A program made the position numbers and the translations under genes. Below the pieces are notes generated by a model. That model did not search any database, had not been told where the DNA came from, and saw nothing but the letters and a program-made list of their open reading frames with translations. Shown piece by piece: positions 26,649 through 34,116 of a DNA stretch of 63,869 nt (positions are counted from its first letter, which is position 1; each line of letters starts with the position of its first letter). The stretch comes from an uncultured Prevotella sp. Its GTDB lineage: Bacteria > Bacteroidota > Bacteroidia > Bacteroidales > Bacteroidaceae. The stretch covers positions 1 through 63,869 of the forward strand of contig NZ_CALMHT010000110.1 in NCBI RefSeq assembly GCF_937863835.1. Direction: 5' to 3'.

Positions 26649-27218
26649 CTACTTATCTATAAATTTCTTCACGATATCGAATGTATTGCGTTCCGCCTTA
26701 TCCAACTCATCATTCACTACAACTTGATCGAATTGGGAAGCAAACGTCAACTCATAAGAAGCTCTCGCCAAACGGTCTTCTATTACCTGAGGAGTATCAG
26801 TAGCCCGTCCTTCCAGTCTTCGCCTTAGTTCTTCTATCGAAGGAGGCTGGATGAATATACTCATGGCCTGATCACCATAATACTTCTTAATATTACAACC
26901 GCCCTTGACATCCACATCGAACACCACGTTTTCACCTTTGTCCAACTGTTTTTCAACTTGTTGTTTCAGTGTGCCGTAGAAACGGTCTTTATAGACTTCC
27001 TCGTATTCCAAGAACTCACCATGCTCTATCCTCGTCCGGAACTCCTCCGGAGTTATAAAGAAATACTCCACTCCGTTCTTCTCTGTTCCACGCGGTGGTC
27101 TACTCGTACACGATATACTGAATGCCATATTCAGTTCATCATGTTTCATCAACCAATTAATGATGGTACTTTTACCACTTCCGCTTGGCGCGGAAAAAAT
27201 GATCAACTTTCCTCTCAT
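26649..27218 (-). CDS. gmk: Guanylate kinase
   Basis: Guanylate kinase phosphorylates GMP to GDP. The 189-residue protein shows the P-loop APSGSGKSTI at residues 10-19, the GMP-binding SCTSRPPRGTEKNGVEYFFI, and FDVDVKGGCNIKK near residue 100. It starts 5 bp after yicC, as in many bacteria. Confidence 0.97.
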   Translation of the reverse strand: MRGKLIIFSAPSGSGKSTIINWLMKHDELNMAFSISCTSRPPRGTEKNGVEYFFITPEEFRTRIEHGEFLEYEEVYKDRFYGTLKQQVEKQLDKGENVVFDVDVKGGCNIKKYYGDQAMSIFIQPPSIEELRRRLEGRATDTPQVIEDRLARASYELTFASQFDQVVVNDELDKAERNTFDIVKKFIDK

Positions 27219-27223
27219 TAGAA

Positions 27224-28099
27224 TTAAAGTGCGTTTAATACCTGTTCTTTAATCTGCTCCAGTTCATCTTTCATCTTAACTACGATGTTCTGCATTTCAG
27301 CCTGATTACTCTTACTACCTGTCGTGTTGATTTCACGTCCCATTTCCTGGGCTATAAAACCGAGTTTTTTACCTTGTCCGTGACCATCGTCCATCGTCTG
27401 ACGGAAATACTTCAGATGATTAGCCAGCCTTTGTTTTTCTTCGCTGATATCCAACTTCTCAATATAGTAAATCAGTTCCTGTTCCAGTCTGTTTTTATCA
27501 TATTCGACTTCCGGAATATTTTTCAGTCCCTCAACAATCTTTTCGCGTATCTTTTCCACTCTCGATTTCTCGTAAGGTTCTATAGATGTCAACAGCACTG
27601 AAATGTTATCAATCTTTTCAGCAAATTTCTTTTGCAACGCGGCACCCTCCTGCTTCCTAAAGTCCGTCAGGTGCTCTATCGCTTCATGGATTGCCTTATT
27701 GGCTGCCTCCCATTCCTCATCATCGAGAGTCTCCTGATCCGTTCTTGCTGTAACGTCAGGTAAACGTAGTAATGTATAAAACCAATCCTGCGGTTCCGGT
27801 ATACCCGTCTTACTGGATATAGCCTTTATCTGTTGATAATAATTTTCAACAAGGGCCGTATTGATCGGAGTAGCATCCGCAGCAGCATCCTTTTCTATCC
27901 ATATAGCGAAGTCCACCTTCCCTCTTTCAAGCGATTTAGATATAAGTTGACGTATTTCCATTTCCTTTTCCCGATAAAGGGGAGCAATACGCGCAGATAG
28001 GTCCAGCGACTTACTGTTTAATGATTTAATCTCTACATTAATCTTTTTTCCTTTGTAAGTTACGGTAGCTTTTCCGTAACCAGTCATTGATTGTATCAT
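27224..28099 (-). CDS. yicC: YicC family endoribonuclease
   Basis: YicC-type proteins are endoribonucleases linked to small-RNA turnover in E. coli. The protein has 291 residues from the preferred start MIQSMTGYGKATV. The C-terminal half carries the conserved stretch KKLGFIAQEMGREINTTGSKSNQAEMQ, read here in two parts, and ends with LEQIKEQVLNAL. A longer start at 28126 would overlap the -7 box and is rejected. It is the first gene of yicC-gmk-nadD and diverges from tsaB. Confidence 0.93.
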   Translation of the reverse strand: MIQSMTGYGKATVTYKGKKINVEIKSLNSKSLDLSARIAPLYREKEMEIRQLISKSLERGKVDFAIWIEKDAAADATPINTALVENYYQQIKAISSKTGIPEPQDWFYTLLRLPDVTARTDQETLDDEEWEAANKAIHEAIEHLTDFRKQEGAALQKKFAEKIDNISVLLTSIEPYEKSRVEKIREKIVEGLKNIPEVEYDKNRLEQELIYYIEKLDISEEKQRLANHLKYFRQTMDDGHGQGKKLGFIAQEMGREINTTGSKSNQAEMQNIVVKMKDELEQIKEQVLNAL

Positions 28100-28123
28100 A
28101 ATTACTTTCACGTTAAATTTATG

Positions 28124-28131
28124 CAAAAGTA
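28124..28131 (-). promoter_or_regulatory. Promoter -7 box of yicC-gmk-nadD
   Basis: The minus strand reads TACTTTTG 24 nt before the yicC ATG. It is part of a divergent pair with the box at 28154-28161. Confidence 0.6.
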
Positions 28132-28153
28132 CAAAATTTGCGGGAAAAAAGAG

Positions 28154-28161
28154 TAAATTTG
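28154..28161 (+). promoter_or_regulatory. Promoter -7 box of the tsaB-rseP run
   Basis: TAAATTTG matches TAnnTTTG and lies 26 nt before the tsaB ATG. The six genes downstream are closely spaced and could form one transcript. Confidence 0.6.
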
Positions 28162-28187
28162 CATTTTATTTAGAATATATTTTAATT

Positions 28188-28880
28188 ATGTCGTGCATTT
28201 TGCATATTGAAACGAGCACAAATGTGTGTTCTGTAGCTGTAAGTAATGAGGGTACATGTATTTTCAACAAAGAAGACCACAGTGGACCTAATCATGCGGT
28301 AAAACTGGGTATTTATGTTGACGAAGCTCTGTCTTTCATTGATAACCATGCCATACCGCTTGATGCCGTTGCGGTCAGTTGCGGTCCCGGCTCCTATACC
28401 GGTTTGCGTATAGGTGTGTCAATGGCCAAAGGTATCTGTTACGGTAGAAGTGTTAAACTTATCTCGATACCTACGTTGGAACTGCTATCTGTCCCCGTAT
28501 TGCTTGGCCATGAAGAATTACCTGAAGACGCATTACTATGTCCTATGATAGATGCAAGGCGAATGGAAGTTTACGCCGGTATTTACGACAGGTCTTTAAA
28601 GGAGGTTAGGACCATCCACGCTGATGTTGTTGAAAATGATACCTATAACGAGTATCTGGACAGGAATCCCGTTTATTTTTTCGGTAATGGTGCCGCTAAA
28701 TGCAATGACAAGATCAGTCATCCCAACGCTCATTTTATCAACGGTATAGAGCCGTTGGCAAAAGATATGTTCCCATTGGCTGAAAAGTATATGGCACAGG
28801 AGAAGTTTGAAGATGTAGCATATTTCGTGCCATTCTATCTTAAAGACTTCATTGCGACGAAACCAAAGAATTTATTATAA
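28188..28880 (+). CDS. tsaB: tRNA threonylcarbamoyladenosine biosynthesis protein TsaB
   Basis: TsaB is the non-catalytic ASKHA-fold partner of TsaD in t6A37 tRNA modification. The 230-residue protein begins CILHIETSTNVCSVAVS and contains VAVSCGPGSYTGLRIGVSMAKG near residues 63-84, both diagnostic. It opens the plus-strand gene run and sits 6 bp before the DUF4290-type gene. Confidence 0.94.
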   Translation: MSCILHIETSTNVCSVAVSNEGTCIFNKEDHSGPNHAVKLGIYVDEALSFIDNHAIPLDAVAVSCGPGSYTGLRIGVSMAKGICYGRSVKLISIPTLELLSVPVLLGHEELPEDALLCPMIDARRMEVYAGIYDRSLKEVRTIHADVVENDTYNEYLDRNPVYFFGNGAAKCNDKISHPNAHFINGIEPLAKDMFPLAEKYMAQEKFEDVAYFVPFYLKDFIATKPKNLL

Positions 28881-28886
28881 TAATTT

Positions 28887-29495
28887 ATGAATATAGAAGG
28901 TTTGGACTATAATACTAAACGCGAGAAACTGATACTCCCTGAATTTGGACGGGAAATACAGAAAATGGTTGATTACGCAGTTGCTTTGCCCGATAGAAGC
29001 GAACGTCAGCACTGCGCTGAAAGCATTGTTTCCATCATGGAAAATATGTTTCCTCAGATGCGTGATGCGGCAGATTACCAGCAAAAGCTATGGGATAACA
29101 TTGCCATCATGAGTGATTTCAAATTGGACATAGATTATCCTTATGATGTTACCAATGCCAAGAAGATATCCACTAAACCAGAACCGATGAATTATCATCT
29201 TTCTAATATCAATGTTCGTCATTACGGCAAACTGATGTTCGAATTGTTTGATAAATTAAAAGATATGCCTGACGGACCTGAACGTGATGAACTGATCCGT
29301 ATCACAGCCAATCAGATGAAAAGAGATCTTACCCAATGGAGTCATGGGTCTATGGATAATGAAAAAGTGGCATCAGATTTGGCTCGTTTTACAGATGGGA
29401 AGGTCCAGTTAGACTTAGATTCATTTGAGTTTGATGCTATAAAAGAGAAAAACAATTCCGACAACAGCAAAAAACGCAAGAAAAAACAACTGTAA
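28887..29495 (+). CDS. DUF4290 domain-containing protein
   Basis: A 202-residue soluble protein of unknown function, highly charged, ending in a lysine-rich tail (SKKRKKKQL). The opening GLDYNTKREKLILPEFGREIQKMVDYAV resembles the Bacteroidota-specific DUF4290 family, which is commonly next to murA. There is no signal peptide or membrane segment. The position between tsaB and murA-rimM suggests a housekeeping role, but no biochemical function is known to me. Confidence 0.82.
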   Translation: MNIEGLDYNTKREKLILPEFGREIQKMVDYAVALPDRSERQHCAESIVSIMENMFPQMRDAADYQQKLWDNIAIMSDFKLDIDYPYDVTNAKKISTKPEPMNYHLSNINVRHYGKLMFELFDKLKDMPDGPERDELIRITANQMKRDLTQWSHGSMDNEKVASDLARFTDGKVQLDLDSFEFDAIKEKNNSDNSKKRKKKQL

Positions 29496-29506
29496 AAACT
29501 GAATAT

Positions 29507-30814
29507 ATGTCATCATTCATCATTGAAGGTGGTCATCCACTTAAAGGTACGATAACGCCGCAGGGAGCCAAGAACGAGGCTCTTGAGGTGATCAGTGCGA
29601 CATTGCTGACAGCCGAAGAAGTTTGCATCAAGAACATACCTGATATCTTAGATGTAAAAAACCTTATTCAGTTGTTGAAGGATATCGGCGTCAAGGTTTC
29701 ACGTATTACGCCTAGCGATTACATATTCAAGGCAGACGATGTAAATCTTGAATATCTGCAAAGTGATGACTTTATTCAGAAATGTTCTCACCTCAGGGGA
29801 AGTGTTTTACTGATAGGACCATTACTGGCCCGTTTTGGGAAAGCTGTTGTTGCCAAACCCGGAGGAGACAAAATAGGCCGTAGAAGATTGGACACCCATT
29901 TTCTTGGGTTCAAATACTTAGGAGCTAAATTTTCACATATTACTGAACGTAATGTCTATGAGATCAACGGCAAACATCTTAAAGGATGCTATATGCTTCT
30001 CGACGAGGCGTCGGTCACGGGTACAGCCAATATCATCATGGCTGCTGTCTTTGCCAAAGGCGCTACTACCATATATAATGCTGCGTGTGAACCTTATATA
30101 CAACAGTTATGCCATCTGCTTAACGGCATGGGTGCAAGGATCAGCGGTATAGCCTCCAACTTGATTACAGTTGTCGGTGTCAGCGAACTGCACGGCGCAT
30201 CTCATACCATTTTACCGGATATGATTGAAGTCGGTTCTTTTATCGGCATGGCAGCTATGGTAGGCGAAGGTATACGTATCAAGAATGTGTCTTTTAAAAA
30301 TCTGGGCATTATTCCCGATTCATTCCGCCGCCTCGGTGTAAAAATGGAAATTGAGGGAGATGATTTGATTATTCCTCATCAGAACCATTACCAGATCGAT
30401 TCATTCATCGACGGGTCGTTTATGACTTTGTCTGATGCACCATGGCCGGGACTAACCCCCGACTTATTATCCGTATTACTTGTCGTTGCCACACAGGCAC
30501 GAGGCAGCGTACTTTTCCATCAGAAGATGTTTGAAAGTCGTCTTTTCTTCGTCGACAAACTGATAGATATGGGTGCCCAGATTATCCTCTGCGATCCTCA
30601 CCGCGCCGTTGTCGTCGGTCACGACCATAAAATAAAGTTACGTGCCGGAAGGATGACAAGTCCTGATATACGTGCAGGTATTGCACTGCTGATTGCAGCA
30701 ATGAGTGCCAATGGAACGAGTCGCATTGATAACATCGAACAGATTGACCGTGGTTATCAAGATATAGAAAAGAGACTGAATGCTCTTGGCGCCAATATTA
30801 AGAGAATAGACTAG
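29507..30814 (+). CDS. murA: UDP-N-acetylglucosamine 1-carboxyvinyltransferase
   Basis: MurA transfers enolpyruvate from PEP to UDP-GlcNAc, the first committed step of peptidoglycan synthesis. The 435-residue protein has GAKNEAL at 20-26 (Lys22 and Asn23 align with the E. coli active site) and DMIEVGSFIGMAA near residue 240. The loop normally reading PGGCxIG is here PGGDKIGRR, so the fosfomycin-target cysteine is aspartate (Asp121). The same replacement in MurA of Mycobacterium tuberculosis gives intrinsic fosfomycin resistance. It lies between DUF4290 and rimM, with gaps of 11 and 2 bp. Confidence 0.96.
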   Translation: MSSFIIEGGHPLKGTITPQGAKNEALEVISATLLTAEEVCIKNIPDILDVKNLIQLLKDIGVKVSRITPSDYIFKADDVNLEYLQSDDFIQKCSHLRGSVLLIGPLLARFGKAVVAKPGGDKIGRRRLDTHFLGFKYLGAKFSHITERNVYEINGKHLKGCYMLLDEASVTGTANIIMAAVFAKGATTIYNAACEPYIQQLCHLLNGMGARISGIASNLITVVGVSELHGASHTILPDMIEVGSFIGMAAMVGEGIRIKNVSFKNLGIIPDSFRRLGVKMEIEGDDLIIPHQNHYQIDSFIDGSFMTLSDAPWPGLTPDLLSVLLVVATQARGSVLFHQKMFESRLFFVDKLIDMGAQIILCDPHRAVVVGHDHKIKLRAGRMTSPDIRAGIALLIAAMSANGTSRIDNIEQIDRGYQDIEKRLNALGANIKRID

Positions 30815-30816
30815 TC

Positions 30817-31332
30817 ATGATACGCAGAGAGGACGTTTATAAAATAGGTGTTATCGGGAAACCTCATGGTGTTAAAGGTGAAGTGACTTTCAATTTTGAC
30901 GATGATGTTTTTGACCGTGTAGATGCCGATTATCTTGTATTGCTAATCGACGGTATACTTGTACCTTTTTATTTTGATGAATACAGATTCAACGGTGAGA
31001 CAGCGGCACTGATGAAATTCTGTGATATAGACGACACTGAGTCGGCACACGAATTGACAGGATGCGAAGTTTTCTTCCCCAAGCATCTGTCTGATATTGA
31101 AGGAGGTGATACCGACTGGGACGATCTCAACGAATACACCGTTTATAACGGAAAAGAATTAGTGGGAACTGTTTTATCTGTGGATGATTCCACCGATAAT
31201 ATTCTGTTCGAAGTGAAGACTGCCGACAATCGTGAGATACTCATACCGGCTGCAGAAGATTTAATAAAAGAAGTAAATAACAAGAAGAAAGAGATTATCA
31301 TGGAGCTTCCGGAAGGATTGCTTGATGTATAA
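30817..31332 (+). CDS. rimM: Ribosome maturation factor RimM
   Basis: RimM binds S19 and assists 30S head assembly. The 171-residue protein has IGVIGKPHGVKGEVTFNF at the N terminus (RimM barrel) and a PRC-barrel-like C-terminal half ending NNKKKEIIMELPEGLLDV, which is family-typical. It begins 2 bp after murA. Confidence 0.94.
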   Translation: MIRREDVYKIGVIGKPHGVKGEVTFNFDDDVFDRVDADYLVLLIDGILVPFYFDEYRFNGETAALMKFCDIDDTESAHELTGCEVFFPKHLSDIEGGDTDWDDLNEYTVYNGKELVGTVLSVDDSTDNILFEVKTADNREILIPAAEDLIKEVNNKKKEIIMELPEGLLDV

Positions 31333-31345
31333 TATATAATGTGAT

Positions 31346-32497
31346 ATGAAAAAGCAAATAGCTATTCTGGGTTCTACAGGCTCTATCGGCACACAGGCTC
31401 TACAGGTTATAGAAGAGCATAGTGATCTTTACGAGGTGTATTGCCTTACAGCTAATAACAAGGTTAAAGAACTGGCAGAGCAGGCGCGCAAATTCAAACC
31501 CGCTGCTGTAGTCATCGCCAACGAAGAACATTACGATGAATTGAAGGAGTTGTTGTCCGACCAACCGGATATCAATATCTACGCCGGCGTTAAGGCCCTC
31601 GATGACATTGTGGAGTCGGGACCTATTCATATTGTACTTACGGCGATGGTCGGATTTGCAGGTCTCAGTCCTACTATCCATGCCATCAAGGCACGCAAAA
31701 CGATCTGTCTGGCAAACAAAGAGACTTTGGTCGTGGCAGGTGAACTTATTCGGAATATTGCATCCCGTTACCATGCCCCCATCTTACCTGTTGACAGTGA
31801 ACATTCGGCGATATTCCAAAGTCTGATTGGAGAAGACGACAATAAAATAGAAAAGATACTGTTGACGGCATCAGGAGGTCCCTTTCGCAATTTCACGAAA
31901 GAACAACTATCGAAGGTTACGAAAGCCGATGCACTCAAGCATCCTACATGGGATATGGGTGCCAAGATTACCATAGACAGCGCTTCGATGATGAATAAAG
32001 GTTTTGAAGTCATCGAGGCTAAATGGCTGTTCGGTGTCGAGGCTGATCAAATACAAGTTCTCGTTCACCCGCAATCTATCGTACATAGTGCGGTACAGTT
32101 TCAAGACGGCGCTGTGAAGGCACAACTTGGGGTACCTGATATGAGACTACCTATTCAGTATGCATTTTCGTTTCCAAAACGCCTGCATCTTTCAAGCGAT
32201 CGACTTGATTTATTCAAGCAGCCACTTGAATTTTTTGAACCGGATTTAGAGAAATTCCGCTGTCTCGCACTCGCTTTTGAAGCCATTAAGAGAGGTGGGA
32301 ACATGCCATGTATTGTCAATGCAGCCAACGAGATCGTCAATCGCGGGTTCCGAGAAGACAAATGTTCGTTTCTGGACATGAGTGAAATCATAGAGAACAC
32401 GATGAACAGGGTAGCTTACGACAAAACCCCCGACTATGATACATACGTGGCGACAGACAGAGAAGCAAGAATTATTGCCACAGAGTTAATGAAATAA
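31346..32497 (+). CDS. dxr: 1-deoxy-D-xylulose 5-phosphate reductoisomerase
   Basis: DXR converts DXP to MEP with NADPH, the first committed MEP-pathway step. The 383-residue protein has the nucleotide-binding ILGSTGSIGTQALQVI, the metal-binding LPVDSEHSAIFQSL near residue 150, and VHPQSIVHSAVQF near residue 230. ispF lies at the left edge of the window on the other strand, so the pathway genes are scattered. Confidence 0.97.
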   Translation: MKKQIAILGSTGSIGTQALQVIEEHSDLYEVYCLTANNKVKELAEQARKFKPAAVVIANEEHYDELKELLSDQPDINIYAGVKALDDIVESGPIHIVLTAMVGFAGLSPTIHAIKARKTICLANKETLVVAGELIRNIASRYHAPILPVDSEHSAIFQSLIGEDDNKIEKILLTASGGPFRNFTKEQLSKVTKADALKHPTWDMGAKITIDSASMMNKGFEVIEAKWLFGVEADQIQVLVHPQSIVHSAVQFQDGAVKAQLGVPDMRLPIQYAFSFPKRLHLSSDRLDLFKQPLEFFEPDLEKFRCLALAFEAIKRGGNMPCIVNAANEIVNRGFREDKCSFLDMSEIIENTMNRVAYDKTPDYDTYVATDREARIIATELMK

Positions 32498-32513
32498 TAA
32501 ATAATAAATATAA

Positions 32514-33890
32514 ATGGAAATATTTTTAATCCGATTATTGCAGTTTATGTTTGCAATATCGCTTTTGGTCCTACTTCACGAAGGTGGACATTTTTTCTTT
32601 TCGAAATTATTCGGTGTTAGGGTAGAAAAATTTTATCTATTCTTCGACCCTTGGTTTCACCTCTTTGAGTTTAAACCAAAGAAGAGTGATACAACTTATG
32701 GTATTGGGTGGTTGCCTCTCGGTGGTTATTGTAAGATAACCGGTATGATAGACGAGTCGTTCGACACAGAACAGATGAAACAACCTGTACAACCTTATGA
32801 GTTCCGAGCAAAACCTGCATGGCAACGTCTTCTCATCATGATAGGAGGCGTATTGGTCAACTTCCTTCTAGCTCTTTTTATTTATTCGATGGTTCTGTTC
32901 TATTGGGGTGATTCATATCTGCCGACAAAGAACATGAGCATGGGTATGAAGTTCAATCAGCAAGCCAAAGAGATTGGGTTTAAGGACGGAGACATCCTAC
33001 TGAATACTGATTCCAAGACATTCAAGGGATGGGATGCAGACATGTATCGTGCTATCGCCGATGCCAAAACCGTCAACGTGTTACGCAATGGCAAGAAGGT
33101 TACAATCAACATGCCCGAGAACATGAGTCTTCTCACAATGCTCAAGAGCGATCCTAAGTTTACAATGCCTCTAATACCTTCACAGATTAACAGTGTGTTG
33201 CCAAACTCACCTGCCGAGAAAGCCGGTATCAAGGCTGGAGACAGAATCATATCGGTCAACAATACAATGATTGACTCTTGGTTTACATACAATGATGTCA
33301 CAGGCAGACTCAGTGATGAAATGACAGCTGCTAAAACTTCCAAAGACAGTATTAAAATACGAACAGCCAACGTCGTTTTTGCACACAAAGGCAGTAACGT
33401 ATCAGATACCGCCAGCATCGTTTTGACAACAGATCTCAAATTAGGCGTCACACAGACAACCCTACTCGATTATTATAAACCTGTACAGATCAGCTATGGA
33501 TTCTTTGAAAGTTTCCCTGCAGGTATCAAATACGGTTGCAATGTACTCCGAGGATATGTTGACGATCTGAAATATGTATTCACTGCCGACGGTGCCAAGT
33601 CGCTCGGTGGTTTCGGTGCCATAGGCAGTCTGTTTCCACCTACCTGGGACTGGATGATATTCTGGCAGATGACAGCTTTCTTGAGTATTATACTTGCTTT
33701 TATGAATATTCTTCCCATACCCGCTCTTGACGGAGGACATGTATTGTTCCTCTGTTATGAGATAATCACTGGCCGCAAACCTAGTGATACATTCATGGTT
33801 CGAGCTGAATATGTAGGATTCGGCATACTATTGTTACTGATGATAGTAGCAAACCTGAATGATATACTGCGCTGGTTGGGCTATATGTAA
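32514..33890 (+). CDS. rseP: RIP metalloprotease RseP (M50)
   Basis: A site-2 intramembrane protease that cleaves anti-sigma factors and clears signal peptides. The 458-residue protein has the zinc motif HEGGH at residues 22-26 in the first transmembrane helix. A PDZ domain lies near residues 215-270 (LPNSPAEKAGIKAGDRIISV). A C-terminal NILPIPALDGGHVLFL provides the third zinc ligand. It is the last gene of the tsaB run. Confidence 0.95.
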   Translation: MEIFLIRLLQFMFAISLLVLLHEGGHFFFSKLFGVRVEKFYLFFDPWFHLFEFKPKKSDTTYGIGWLPLGGYCKITGMIDESFDTEQMKQPVQPYEFRAKPAWQRLLIMIGGVLVNFLLALFIYSMVLFYWGDSYLPTKNMSMGMKFNQQAKEIGFKDGDILLNTDSKTFKGWDADMYRAIADAKTVNVLRNGKKVTINMPENMSLLTMLKSDPKFTMPLIPSQINSVLPNSPAEKAGIKAGDRIISVNNTMIDSWFTYNDVTGRLSDEMTAAKTSKDSIKIRTANVVFAHKGSNVSDTASIVLTTDLKLGVTQTTLLDYYKPVQISYGFFESFPAGIKYGCNVLRGYVDDLKYVFTADGAKSLGGFGAIGSLFPPTWDWMIFWQMTAFLSIILAFMNILPIPALDGGHVLFLCYEIITGRKPSDTFMVRAEYVGFGILLLLMIVANLNDILRWLGYM

Positions 33891-33899
33891 TAAATATAC

Positions 33900-33981
33900 A
33901 ATTACACTTTTCCTTACAAAGTGACAATTCTTTATAAAACCGATTGATTAATTAACAAAGTGTAATTATTCAACCGGTTTT
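33900..33981 (+). other. Inverted repeats between rseP and gltB (weak terminator candidate)
   Basis: Two overlapping inverted repeats are visible. AATTACACTTT at 33900-33910 pairs with AAAGTGTAATT at 33957-33967 (perfect 11 bp, 46-nt spacer). AAAACCG at 33936-33942 pairs with CGGTTTT at 33975-33981 and is followed by CTTTTCC. They are mutually exclusive if RNA. The second could end rseP transcription, but the loop is long. Confidence 0.35.
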
Positions 33982-34037
33982 CTTTTCCATTTGTTATTTT
34001 TGTTTAAATAGCAAATATTATGTTATGCAATATATGT

Positions 34038-34055
34038 CATTTTGAAATCAAAATG
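34038..34055. promoter_or_regulatory. Palindromic operator candidate upstream of gltB
   Basis: CATTTTGA-AA-TCAAAATG is a perfect 8-bp-arm palindrome ending 2 bp before the gltB -7 box. A protein bound here would cover the space where the polymerase contacts the -33 region, so repression or nitrogen-responsive control is plausible. The binding protein is unknown. Confidence 0.45.
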
Positions 34056-34057
34056 CG

Positions 34058-34065
34058 TAATTTTG
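34058..34065 (+). promoter_or_regulatory. Promoter -7 box of gltBD
   Basis: TAATTTTG matches TAnnTTTG and lies 51 nt before the gltB ATG. Confidence 0.6.
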
Positions 34066-34116
34066 CAACCAATTTGATAGGAAATTCAAGAATTTAATTA
34101 ATTAAAGCAATTAAAA

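Noticed and set aside
29877..29886. A sequencing error or frameshift in murA at the missing active-site cysteine.
   Set aside because: The surrounding frame is intact and PGGDxIG-type MurA proteins are known. The replacement is a normal variant.
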